A DNA stretch of 64,000 bases from CAWKPF01 sp963851415 (GTDB taxonomy: Bacteria > Acidobacteriota > Thermoanaerobaculia > Multivoradales > Multivoraceae): contig CAWKPF010000003.1 in assembly GCA_963851415.1 (NCBI GenBank), positions 1,116,001-1,180,000 of the forward strand. The letters run 5' to 3'. Positions 51,210 to 60,108 of this stretch are shown here, piece by piece. The number at the start of each line of letters is the position of its first letter. Within the stretch, counting starts at the first letter, position 1. The position numbers and the translations under genes were made by a program. The notes under the pieces were generated by a model. That model was given only the letters and a program-made list of their open reading frames with translations, was not told the origin of the DNA and searched no databases.

Positions 51210-52712
51210 TCAGGAGTCGAAGGAGGGCAGTGTGACGTTCTCTTCTAGGGACGTGCTGAGGAAGAGGTCACGGATCTCGTCGTGCAAAGCGCGGTCGAGT
51301 GGCTCCTGGTCGTAGTCGGAGAGGATGCTCTCGATGCGGGATAGCGCTCGCTCGTGATGATTCTCGCTGCCAGCCTGTTCCCACTGCTCCCAGTTGGTGC
51401 GGTCGGTCACCGGGCCGGGCATCAGGAACTCCTTCGGCCAGTGCTCGAGGGTGTGCTCGGCCATCAGCAGGTGGTTCTCGGAGACCAGCTCGTCGATCAG
51501 CGCCTCGCTCGGGAGGTCGTCCTTGACCTCGACTTCGCGCACGAAACGCTGCGCATGCGCGACGATCTCGTCGTCGAAGACCAGCTTCTCCAGGCTGAAG
51601 ATGTTGACGTAGTCGAGCATTCCCGGGCCCGAGACCGAGTTGATCCCGGCCAGTGCCGCGAGGTAGGCGCCGACCGCGCTCTCGGCACCGGCCTGGGGAT
51701 CGTTGGCCTTGGAGTCCGAGAGCGCCATGTAGGCCTGGCAGGGCAGCTCCAGTCGCTTCGCGATCTGGGCGTAGGCACAGTAGACCTGGAGCGCTTCGAC
51801 TGCGGTCATGGGGTTGGTCATGTAGCGCATGTGAAAAGTCGCGGGAGCGCCGCCGAACAGCACGGGTGCGCCCGGCCGAATCATCTGGGTCACCGTGATC
51901 CCGCTGAGTACTTCGGCGGTGTGGAGCACCAGGGCTCCGACCGGGGTGGCGGGTGAGATCATGCCGAGGAGCAGTACCGGCACGATCTCGGTCGGAATGC
52001 CCCATTCCGCGCAGTCGATCAGATTGCGGATCGGATCCTCTCCCCAGCGCAGCGGCGTGGTGGGACAGCAGGTGAGGATCGCCAGCGGCTTGGCGACGAG
52101 CTCGTCCCTGCCGGAGCGGAACAGGCACAGGATGCGCCCGAATCGCTCGACTCCCCAGGCCGTGAAGGCTCCCGTGACCACCGGCTGCCTGGAGTGCGAG
52201 AGGCTCAGGTAGAGACGCCAGGAGTCGGCCATCTCCTGCGGGATGTCGTCGGGCACGAAGGCCGTGGAGAGATAGGAGAGGTGGGGCAGGGCATCGGCGA
52301 TCTTCACGTACTCGACGAAGTCCGCCGTGGTCGGGATCCGGACCTGCTGGCTCCGGTGGTCGAGCACCCGCAGGGCCGAGGAGGCCGGCACGAAGTGCAC
52401 CTCGTCGCCTTCGAGTGTGGCGCTCGGTTCGCCCTCGCGATCGTAGAGGGTGAATGAAGAGGGCGCCGAGGCGATGGCCTGCTCGATCAGCTTCCGCGGA
52501 ATGGTGAGCCAGTCGCCCTCGCGAGGCTCGAATCCAGATGCTTTCAGGCGCGCGAAGGAGCTCGGCTCCTCGATTCGGATTCCCGTGCGGCCGAGCAGGG
52601 CGATCGCGTCTTCGAGGATGCGTTCGACCAGATCGTCGTCGAGCATGCGCAGATGGGGTCTCAATGGGGTCCGTTCCTGCCGGTACGCGTTGCCCTGTAG
52701 GGGTCGGCACAT
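51210..52712 (-). CDS. MttB family (non-pyrrolysine) methyltransferase
   Basis: A 500-residue member of the trimethylamine methyltransferase superfamily (COG5598). No amber codon is present inside, so it is a non-pyrrolysine member; related enzymes demethylate glycine betaine, carnitine or proline betaine to their corrinoid partner. Motifs: 'LLGRTGIRIEEPSSFARL' near residue 40, 'LPHLSYLSTAFVPDDI' near 145, 'AVLFGGAPATFHMRYMTNPM'-type barrel segment near 285, and 'GINSVSGPGMLDYVNIFSLE' near 365. ATG 52712 is the first gene of the corrinoid operon, 94 bases from the divergent cytochrome-type gene. The substrate is unknown; a quaternary amine is the best guess. Confidence 0.9.
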   Translation of the reverse strand: MCRPLQGNAYRQERTPLRPHLRMLDDDLVERILEDAIALLGRTGIRIEEPSSFARLKASGFEPREGDWLTIPRKLIEQAIASAPSSFTLYDREGEPSATLEGDEVHFVPASSALRVLDHRSQQVRIPTTADFVEYVKIADALPHLSYLSTAFVPDDIPQEMADSWRLYLSLSHSRQPVVTGAFTAWGVERFGRILCLFRSGRDELVAKPLAILTCCPTTPLRWGEDPIRNLIDCAEWGIPTEIVPVLLLGMISPATPVGALVLHTAEVLSGITVTQMIRPGAPVLFGGAPATFHMRYMTNPMTAVEALQVYCAYAQIAKRLELPCQAYMALSDSKANDPQAGAESAVGAYLAALAGINSVSGPGMLDYVNIFSLEKLVFDDEIVAHAQRFVREVEVKDDLPSEALIDELVSENHLLMAEHTLEHWPKEFLMPGPVTDRTNWEQWEQAGSENHHERALSRIESILSDYDQEPLDRALHDEIRDLFLSTSLEENVTLPSFDS

Positions 52713-52806
52713 CCTACAGGAGGGTGTCGCCTCTGCGACGGTGCTCGGTCGTGGGTGGTTTGCGTTCCCCGGCCGAGTACCCGAGAATGTCGCTGGACTC
52801 CCAAAG

Positions 52807-55800
52807 ATGGCATATCGAATTCTGACGCAGCTGCTCTGCTTGGCACTCCTCTGCGGAGTGGCCTCGGCTCAACCCTCGTTTCTCGCGTTCGAGAGCGGGC
52901 AGGTGCGCCCACTCGCTCTCTCGGCGGCGGGAGATCGGCTCTTCGCGGTCAACACGCCGGACAATCGTCTGGAGATCCTGCGGGTCGTCGACGGCCGCCT
53001 CGAGCCCGAGGCGAGTGTGCGGGTGGGTCTGGAGCCGGTGGCGGTGGCGGTTCGGGACGACACAGAGGTGTGGGTCGTCAACCACCTCTCGGACAGTGTC
53101 AGCGTCGTCGATCTGAGCGGCACTGTGCCTCGGGTCGTGCAGACCCTGCTGGTCGGGGACGAGCCGCGAGACATCGTTTTTGCCGGCCCGAGCTCGCAGA
53201 GGGCGTTCATCACGACCGCCCATCGAGGACAGCATCGGGTCCATCCCTCACTCGCGGGAGTTCCGGGAGCCGGGGACCCGCGGTTCACTACCGGTGGAGT
53301 CGGCCGTGCCGACGTCTGGGTGTTCGACGGCGAGAATCCGGGGGACGTGCTCGGTGGAAGACCCCTGGCCATCGTCGAGTTGTTCGGTGACACCCCCCGA
53401 GCGTTGGCTGTGAGCCCCGATGGAGCCTCGGTGTATGTCGCGGTCTTCCAGTCCGGCAACGGAACGACGACCGTCGGTGAGCCCGCAGTGTGCGACGGGT
53501 TTGCCCCGACGGATCTGGAGAACGCGTGCCCTGGCGAGTTCCCCGGATCTCCCGGAGGCAACCCGGGTCCTGCCACGAATCACCAGGGCGCGCCGGCCCC
53601 CGAGGTGGGGCTGATCGTCCAGCGACAGGCTTCGGCCGATCCGTCTCCGCTCGTTCGGTGGAACGACGAATTGGGGCGCGACTGGTCCCACGCCATCCGC
53701 TTCGACCTGCCCGATCGCGACGTCTTCGCGATCGATGCCGTGACCCTCGAGCAGACCGCACAGTGGAGCGGGGTCGGGACCGTCTTGTTCAACATGACGG
53801 TCCACCCGACTACGGGTGTGATCTATGTGTCCAACACACAGGCGCGCAACGAGGTCCGCTTCGAGGGTTCTGGAGAGTTCGGCGGCAGTTCGGTTGCAGG
53901 ACACCTCGCCGAGTCCCGCATTACGGTTCTCGGGGAGGCCACCGTCGAGCCGCGCCAGCTCAACAAGCACATCGACTACCGCGTCAGTCCCGCACCGGCG
54001 GAGACTCGATCTCACAGCCTCGCGACGCCGCTGGACATGGCAGTGAGCGGCGACGGCGAGACGCTCTACGTCGCAGCGTTCGGGTCGAGCCGGGTCGGAG
54101 TCTTCGACACGGCGGAGCTCGAGCAGGACACCTTCGAGCCCACCCGGGCGAGTGCGCGCTACCTGTCTGTCACCGGAGGGGGACCGAGCGGGCTCGCGAT
54201 CGACCCGGAGGGTGAGCGCCTCTTCGTGCTCACTCGTTTCGACAACTCCGTCTCGGTACTCGACCTGATCAGCCAGAGCGAAGTGCAGCACCTCGCCCTG
54301 CACAACCCCGAGCCCGCGCGGGTCGTCGAGGGACGGCCATTCCTCTACGATGCGCAGCTGAGCTCATCCAATGGCGAGGCCTCCTGCGCGAGCTGTCACG
54401 TCTTCGGCGATCTCGACGGCCTGGCCTGGGATCTGGGCGATCCGGACGCGTCGGTCACCCAGAGCCCGATTCCCATCAACCTCGGCGACCTTGCCGAGGC
54501 GGTGCGTCCCGATATCAACGGCACCGGGAATCGGAGAGACTTCCACCCGATGAAGGGGCCGATGGTGACCCAGACCCTGCGTGGGATGGTCAACGCCGGA
54601 GCGATGCATTGGCGAGGAGATCGGGCGGTCGGGTCGAATGGTACCGATCCGTTCGATTCGGATCTCTCCTTCCGCAATTTCGACGTTGCCTTCGCCGGGC
54701 TTCTGGGCCGCGCCTCCAAACTCCCCTCGGACGAGATGCAGCGCTTTGCCGATTTCGCGCTCGATATCGTGCTGCCTCCCAATCCCGTCCGAGCCCTGGA
54801 CAACTCGCTGACGCCGGCGCAGAGACGGGGCCGCGAGCTCTACTTCGGCCCACGCCGAATGGATGGGCTCCCAGCGCCGTCGCCTCTGGGCAACACCTGT
54901 GAAGACTGCCACACACTCGACGCGGCGGCCGGCCACTTCGGCACGAACGGCGAGCAGAGCTTCGAGGCGGAATCGCAGATCGTCAAGATCCCCCACCTGC
55001 GCAACGCGTATCAGAAGGTGGGTATGTTCGGTAACGCGGCGGTGGCGTTCATCAACCCCGGAGACAACGGTTTCATGGGTGACCAGATCCGCGGCTTCGG
55101 GTTCCTGCACGACGGCAGCATCGACACCTTGTTCCGCTTCTTCCGTGCCACCGTGTTCAACGACGCGTTCGACGGCCAGGTGGGCTTTCGGGACAACGCC
55201 GAGCGTCGAGACATGGAGGAGTTCGTCCTCGCCTTCGACAACGACCTTGCGCCGGTGGTTGGGCAGCAGATCACGCTCGGCCCCGGCAATGCCGCGGCGG
55301 TGGGCAGCCGGATCGAGCTGCTGCTCGCTCGGGCAGGTGCCCCCTTCGTCTCCGAGATTCTGGGCGGCCGCACCACGGAGTGTGACGTGGTCGTCACAGG
55401 GGTGGTGGGAGGGATCTCACGAGGCTATCTCTATGACCCCGTGGCCGACCGGTTCCAGGGCGATCGCGCCGGCGAAGGCCCCATCGAGCGGAGCACTCTG
55501 CAGGCCTACGCCACGGACGCTGGGCAGGAGCTCACGTTCACCTGTGTGCCACCCGGTTCGGGAGCACGAATGGCCCTGGATCGCGACGAGGACGGCTACT
55601 GGGATCGCGACGAGCTGGACGCCTCGAGCGACCCGGCCGATGCCGGAAGCGTTCCGATGGGCTCCTGCGTGCCCGCGGCCGACCGTCTGTGCCTGAACGA
55701 CCAGCGCTTCGAGCTCTCGCTGCAATGGCGGGATCAGACAGGGCGGACCGGCGAGGCCCAGGTCGTGCCGTTTCAGGGAGCAGACTCCGGACTGTTCTGG

Positions 55801-56460
55801 TTCTTCGACGGGGACAACTGGGAGATGCTGGTCAAGGTGCTCGACGGCTGCGGGGTGAACCAGCGCTACTGGGTCTTCGCGGCAGCGACCACGAACGTCG
55901 AGTACACGTTGGTGGTACGCGACGTCGTCACCCAGGCGACGCGGAGCTACCACAACCCTCTCGGTACGCGAGCCCCGGCGATCGCCGACACCGATGCGTT
56001 TGCTTCGTGTGGGTCACGCGTCAGGGGGCCGGAGAATACCGATTCCGCGTTCCTCCCCGGGCCTCGCCCGAAGAAGATCCGGCTGCCTGCGACCGAGAAG
56101 TCCGGGTGCGCACCCGGCGAGACCACGCTCTGTCTGAACGACGGGCGTTTCCGCGTCGAGATCGAGTGGCGCGATTTCCAGGATCGAACCGGGCACGGCA
56201 AGGCGGTCGACGTCGAGTCGACGGACTCGGGCCTGCTGTGGTTCTTTCAGCCCGAGAACTGGGAGATGTTGGTGAAGGTGCTCGACGGCTGCGGTGTGAA
56301 CGGGGAGTACTGGGTCTTCGCGGCGGCGACCACGACGGTCGAGTACACGATGACGGTCACCGATACCACCACTGGTACGAGCGTGCAGTATCTGAATCCG
56401 CTGGGAACGGCGGCCGATGCCGTGACCGACATCGGCGCCTTTTCCTGCCACTCAGAGTGA
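52807..56460 (+). CDS. Large secreted beta-propeller/cytochrome c protein with duplicated C-terminal domain
   Basis: A 1217-residue exported protein. Signal peptide at 1-21 ('LLCLALLCGVASAQ'). Residues about 22-500 are a YncE-like propeller ('GDRLFAVNTPDNRLEIL'). Residues about 510-830 are a c-type cytochrome/peroxidase-like region with heme sites CASCH (near 527) and CEDCH (near 697) and 'KIPHLRNAYQKVGMFG' (MauG/Ccp-like axial region). Two copies of a 110-residue domain (about 957-1065 and 1105-1215) share 'CLND-RF', 'WFF---NWEMLVKVLDGCGVN' and 'YWVFAAATT-VEYT'. The domain is common in secreted proteins of Acidobacteriota-like bacteria. It probably works in periplasmic electron transfer; the substrate is unknown. 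ATG 52807 is chosen for the signal peptide; earlier in-frame starts lack one. Confidence 0.88.
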   Translation: MAYRILTQLLCLALLCGVASAQPSFLAFESGQVRPLALSAAGDRLFAVNTPDNRLEILRVVDGRLEPEASVRVGLEPVAVAVRDDTEVWVVNHLSDSVSVVDLSGTVPRVVQTLLVGDEPRDIVFAGPSSQRAFITTAHRGQHRVHPSLAGVPGAGDPRFTTGGVGRADVWVFDGENPGDVLGGRPLAIVELFGDTPRALAVSPDGASVYVAVFQSGNGTTTVGEPAVCDGFAPTDLENACPGEFPGSPGGNPGPATNHQGAPAPEVGLIVQRQASADPSPLVRWNDELGRDWSHAIRFDLPDRDVFAIDAVTLEQTAQWSGVGTVLFNMTVHPTTGVIYVSNTQARNEVRFEGSGEFGGSSVAGHLAESRITVLGEATVEPRQLNKHIDYRVSPAPAETRSHSLATPLDMAVSGDGETLYVAAFGSSRVGVFDTAELEQDTFEPTRASARYLSVTGGGPSGLAIDPEGERLFVLTRFDNSVSVLDLISQSEVQHLALHNPEPARVVEGRPFLYDAQLSSSNGEASCASCHVFGDLDGLAWDLGDPDASVTQSPIPINLGDLAEAVRPDINGTGNRRDFHPMKGPMVTQTLRGMVNAGAMHWRGDRAVGSNGTDPFDSDLSFRNFDVAFAGLLGRASKLPSDEMQRFADFALDIVLPPNPVRALDNSLTPAQRRGRELYFGPRRMDGLPAPSPLGNTCEDCHTLDAAAGHFGTNGEQSFEAESQIVKIPHLRNAYQKVGMFGNAAVAFINPGDNGFMGDQIRGFGFLHDGSIDTLFRFFRATVFNDAFDGQVGFRDNAERRDMEEFVLAFDNDLAPVVGQQITLGPGNAAAVGSRIELLLARAGAPFVSEILGGRTTECDVVVTGVVGGISRGYLYDPVADRFQGDRAGEGPIERSTLQAYATDAGQELTFTCVPPGSGARMALDRDEDGYWDRDELDASSDPADAGSVPMGSCVPAADRLCLNDQRFELSLQWRDQTGRTGEAQVVPFQGADSGLFWFFDGDNWEMLVKVLDGCGVNQRYWVFAAATTNVEYTLVVRDVVTQATRSYHNPLGTRAPAIADTDAFASCGSRVRGPENTDSAFLPGPRPKKIRLPATEKSGCAPGETTLCLNDGRFRVEIEWRDFQDRTGHGKAVDVESTDSGLLWFFQPENWEMLVKVLDGCGVNGEYWVFAAATTTVEYTMTVTDTTTGTSVQYLNPLGTAADAVTDIGAFSCHSE

Positions 56461-56470
56461 TCCCGCGCAA

Positions 56471-56487
56471 GCGCACATCCGGTGCGC
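56471..56487. terminator. Hairpin between convergent genes
   Basis: GCGCAC / GTGCGC with a 5-base loop in the 34-base gap between the cytochrome-type gene and fadJ. The terminator role is inferred from position. Confidence 0.45.
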
Positions 56488-56494
56488 CGACGGG

Positions 56495-58717
56495 TCAGGC
56501 GGCCTCTTCGACCCGGTTCGGGTTGAAGCGACCGTAGAACGTCTCTCCCTTTTCGGCCATTTCGCGCAGCAGTGCATTGGGGCGGAAGCGCTCTCCGTGC
56601 TCCCCCAGCGACTCGGCCAGTGCGTCGCATTCGGCGACGAACTCTGCCGTGCCGACGGTGTCGATCAGCGAGAGGGGGCCGCCGCTCCACGGTGCGAAGC
56701 CCCAGCCGAGGATGGCGCCGACATCGGCATCTCGCACGTCGGTGACCACTTTCTCTTCGAAGCACCGAGCCGCCTCGAGTGCCTGGATGTAGAGCAGACG
56801 CTTCTTCAGCACCTCGACGTCGGGCTGCTCCGCGAGCTGGTCCTGGCCGGTGGTCTCCTTGACCAGGGCCACGAGCTCCGGCCAGAGGTGCTTCTTGCCG
56901 TCCTCGGGATAGGAGTAGAAGCCCTTCTTGTTCTTGCGCCCGTAGCGCTCGAGATCGATGACCATCTTCTCGATCAGCGCGTCGACTGGAGTCTCGACGA
57001 ACTTGTCGCCGAGATCCTTCTTGGTCTGCTGGCGGACCTTGTAGCCGAGATCGAGCGCCACGTCGTCGTTCATCTCGAGTGGCGCGCGGGGCATGCCGGT
57101 CTGGCGTCCCGCGTTCTCGATCAGCGGCGGCGAGATCCCCTCGGCCAGCATCGCCAGGCCCTCTCCGACGTAGGTACCGAAGCATCGGCTGGTGTAGAAG
57201 CCCCGGCTGTCGTTGACCACGATCGGCGTCTTCTTGATCTGTCGCACGTAGTCCATCGCCACGGCAAGGGCATACTGCGAGGTCTCCTTGCCCATGATGA
57301 TCTCGACCAGCTTCATGCGGTCGACGGGGGAGAAGAAGTGAATGCCGATGAAGTTGGCCGGCCGAGCGGACGCTTCCGCCAGCCCGCTGATCGGCAGGGT
57401 GGACGTGTTGGAGCCGAAGATCGCGTTCTCGTCGATGATGGCCTCGGTCTTCTTGGTCACTTCGGCCTTGATCTTGCGGTCCTCGAAGACGGCTTCGATC
57501 ACCAGATCGCAGCCCTCGAGATCCGCGTAATCGACGGTGGGGTGGATCCGGTCGAGGATCTCCTGGCGCTGGGCCGAGGTCGCTCGACCCTTCTTGATGC
57601 GCTTGTCCATCAGGTCGCCGGAGTACTGCTTGCCCTTCTCGGCGCTGTCGATCGCGGTGTCGAGCAGCACCACCTCCATTCCGGCGCGAGCGGATACGAA
57701 GGCGACTCCTGCACCCATCATCCCGGCGCCCAGGATGCCCAGTTTCTTGCATTCACGACCGTCCACCGCGGGCCGACGAGCGCCCTTGTCCAGCTCCTGC
57801 ATCGAGAGGAAGAGCGACCGAATCATGTTTCGCGCGGTGGGGCCGAGGAGCAGCTGCGTGAAGAGCTGAGACTCGACCTCGAGGCCTCCCTCGATGGGCA
57901 GCATCAGGCCTTCGTAGACCGCCTGCATCGCGGCCTTCTGGGCAGGATAGTTGCCGTAGCTCTGCTTGCGCAGCATTGCCGCGCCCATCATGAAGACGGG
58001 TGCTCCCTGCTTGCTGTAGGGGGCTCCGCCAGGGATCTTGTAGCCTCGCTCGTCCCAGGGTTGGGTCGCCTTGCCGTCCTCGTGCACCCAGCGCTTGGCT
58101 TCTGCCAGGAGGTCGTCGCCCGGGACGACCGCGTGCACGATTCCCATGCTCTTGGCCGCTTGTGGGGCGAGGCGCGTACCCTGGAGGATGAGTGGCAGGG
58201 CCTGCATCGCGCCGATCAGTCGCGGGAGGCGTTGCGTGCCACCGGCACCGGGAATCACGCCGACGGTCGCCTCGGGGAAGCCGATCTGGATCTTCGGATG
58301 ATCGGCTACCACGCGGTAGTGGCTGGCCAGGGCGACCTCGAGTCCGCCGCCGAGGGCGGTGCCGTTGATCGCCGCCGCGACCGGCTTGCCTCCGGTCTCG
58401 AGCTTGCGCAGCAGCATGTTGAAGCCGAGGTTCGCTTCGTAGAGCCGCTTCGTGCGCTCCTCCTCCGACACGACTTCACCCGCACCGGCTTCGGAGGCAC
58501 CGCCGGCCAGCATCGAGAGGTCGGCTCCTGCGATGAACATTCCGGGCTTGGCGCTGGTGATGACGATGCCCTTGATCGCGTCGTCGCCGAGCGCCTTCTC
58601 GATGCACTCAGCGAACTCCTCGATGGTGGCCTGGCTGAGGACGTTGACCGGTCGGCCGGGCATGTCCCAGGTGACGACGGCGATGTCGCCGTCGACCTCA
58701 TAGCGGAGGTTCTCCAT
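56495..58717 (-). CDS. fadJ: Enoyl-CoA hydratase/3-hydroxyacyl-CoA dehydrogenase (beta-oxidation multienzyme)
   Basis: A 740-residue FadB/FadJ-type enzyme. The crotonase domain (about 1-290) has 'VVTWDMPGRPVNVLS', 'FIAGADLSMLAGGA' and 'INGTALGGGLEVALASHYRV' with the catalytic Glu in 'GFPEATVGVIPGAGGTQRLPR'. The dehydrogenase domain (about 305-720) has the NAD motif 'LGILGAGMMGAGVAF', 'NTSTLPISGLAEASARPANF' and the His of 'IGIHFFSPVDRM'. It hydrates enoyl-CoA and oxidises the 3-hydroxyacyl-CoA. ATG 58717 follows GGAGAGAG. It lies 40 bases after the thiolase gene. Confidence 0.95.
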   Translation of the reverse strand: MENLRYEVDGDIAVVTWDMPGRPVNVLSQATIEEFAECIEKALGDDAIKGIVITSAKPGMFIAGADLSMLAGGASEAGAGEVVSEEERTKRLYEANLGFNMLLRKLETGGKPVAAAINGTALGGGLEVALASHYRVVADHPKIQIGFPEATVGVIPGAGGTQRLPRLIGAMQALPLILQGTRLAPQAAKSMGIVHAVVPGDDLLAEAKRWVHEDGKATQPWDERGYKIPGGAPYSKQGAPVFMMGAAMLRKQSYGNYPAQKAAMQAVYEGLMLPIEGGLEVESQLFTQLLLGPTARNMIRSLFLSMQELDKGARRPAVDGRECKKLGILGAGMMGAGVAFVSARAGMEVVLLDTAIDSAEKGKQYSGDLMDKRIKKGRATSAQRQEILDRIHPTVDYADLEGCDLVIEAVFEDRKIKAEVTKKTEAIIDENAIFGSNTSTLPISGLAEASARPANFIGIHFFSPVDRMKLVEIIMGKETSQYALAVAMDYVRQIKKTPIVVNDSRGFYTSRCFGTYVGEGLAMLAEGISPPLIENAGRQTGMPRAPLEMNDDVALDLGYKVRQQTKKDLGDKFVETPVDALIEKMVIDLERYGRKNKKGFYSYPEDGKKHLWPELVALVKETTGQDQLAEQPDVEVLKKRLLYIQALEAARCFEEKVVTDVRDADVGAILGWGFAPWSGGPLSLIDTVGTAEFVAECDALAESLGEHGERFRPNALLREMAEKGETFYGRFNPNRVEEAA

Positions 58718-58757
58718 GGTTCTCTCTCCGGAAGAAGTTTCTGTGGCAGGCGTACGC

Positions 58758-59966
58758 TCAGACGCGCTCGATGATGGTCGCGGTACCCATGCCGCCGCCG
58801 ACACAGAGTGTGGCGAGAGCCGTGCTCAGGTCGCGGCGCTCGAGCTCGTCCAGCACGGTGCCGAGGATCATGGCGCCGGTGGCGCCGAGTGGGTGGCCCA
58901 TTGCGATGGCGCCACCGTTGACGTTGATCTTGTCGTGGTCGATCTCGAGATCCTGCATGAAGCGCAGGACGACGGAGGCGAAAGCCTCGTTGAGCTCGAA
59001 CAGGTCGATGTCGCCGGTCGTCATGCCCGCGCGACCGAGTACCTTGCGGGTGACGGCACTGGGCCCGGTCAGCATGATGCAGGGCTCGCTGCCGATCGAA
59101 GCGTAGGCGCGAATCCGGGCTCGGGGCTTCAGACCGGCCGCTTTGCCGCTGTCTGCGTCGCCGAGCAGGATGGCGGCAGAGCCGTCGACGATGCCCGAGG
59201 AGTTGCCGGCGTGATGCACGTGCTCGATGGTCTCGACCTCGGGATAGCGCTGGATGGCCACCGCGTCGAAACCGTACTGCTCGCCCATGTCAGCGAAGGA
59301 TGGACGCAGAGACTCGAGCGACTCGACCGTGGTGCCGGGGCGCATGTGCTCGTCGTGGGCGAGGACCTCGAGGCCGTTGCGATCCTTGACCGGGACGATG
59401 CTGCGCGCGAACCGCTTCTCTTCCCAGGCCTCGGCCGCGCGCCGTTGACTCTCGACCGCGTAGCTGTCCACATCGTGACGGCTGAAGCCGTACTTGGTGG
59501 CGATCAGGTCGGCGCTGATGCCCTGGGGCACGAAGTACATCTTCATCGCGAACTCGGGATCGGTCGCCATGGCGCCGCCGTCGGAGCCCATTGGGACCCG
59601 GCTCATCGACTCGACGCCGCCTCCGATGGCCATCTTCGACTGTCCTGCCATGATCTGACCGGCAGCCATGTTGGTGGCCTCGAGTCCCGAGGCGCAGAAG
59701 CGGTTGATCTGCACGCCGGGAACGCTCTGGTCGTAGCCGGCGTTGAGCACCGCCATGCGAGCGATGTCGGCGCCCTGTTCGCCAACCGGGCTGACGCAAC
59801 CGAAGATGACGTCGTCGATCTTCGAGGTGTCGAGCTCGTTGCGGTCGCGCAGGGCCTCGAGCGTCTGCGTACCGAGCTCGAGCGCGGTGGTTTCGTGCAG
59901 GGCCCCGTCCTTCTTGCCTCGGCCTCGGGGAGTTCGCACGGCGTCGTAGATGTAGCAGTCAGTCAT
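58758..59966 (-). CDS. Acetyl-CoA C-acyltransferase (thiolase)
   Basis: A 402-residue thiolase, the last step of beta-oxidation (3-ketoacyl-CoA to acetyl-CoA). Acyl-binding Cys in 'INRFCASGLEATNMAAGQI' near residue 88, 'GGVESMSRVPMG', 'NEAFASVVLRFM' and 'NVNGGAIAMGHPLGATGA' with catalytic His near 358, and the second Cys in 'ATLCVGGGMGTATI' near 388. The start ATG 59966 has GGAG upstream. Next to fadJ, so it works as FadA/FadI; the chain-length preference cannot be told. Confidence 0.95.
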   Translation of the reverse strand: MTDCYIYDAVRTPRGRGKKDGALHETTALELGTQTLEALRDRNELDTSKIDDVIFGCVSPVGEQGADIARMAVLNAGYDQSVPGVQINRFCASGLEATNMAAGQIMAGQSKMAIGGGVESMSRVPMGSDGGAMATDPEFAMKMYFVPQGISADLIATKYGFSRHDVDSYAVESQRRAAEAWEEKRFARSIVPVKDRNGLEVLAHDEHMRPGTTVESLESLRPSFADMGEQYGFDAVAIQRYPEVETIEHVHHAGNSSGIVDGSAAILLGDADSGKAAGLKPRARIRAYASIGSEPCIMLTGPSAVTRKVLGRAGMTTGDIDLFELNEAFASVVLRFMQDLEIDHDKINVNGGAIAMGHPLGATGAMILGTVLDELERRDLSTALATLCVGGGMGTATIIERV

Positions 59967-60108
59967 CGGTGTTCTCCGAAGTGAGTTTCGTCCAGGAGTC
60001 ATCGAGCGGTTCGAGGCGCGCGCCGGGCGCTTGCGCCGAATCCCTCTGGGGGGACCTGGGTGGGTGATGGATGTCAGCGAGCCAGATGCCGTTCATCACT
60101 CGTGCTCG

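Noticed and set aside
51210..52712. Pyrrolysine-type trimethylamine methyltransferase
   Set aside because: No in-frame TAG occurs in the gene, and no pyl genes are seen in the window.
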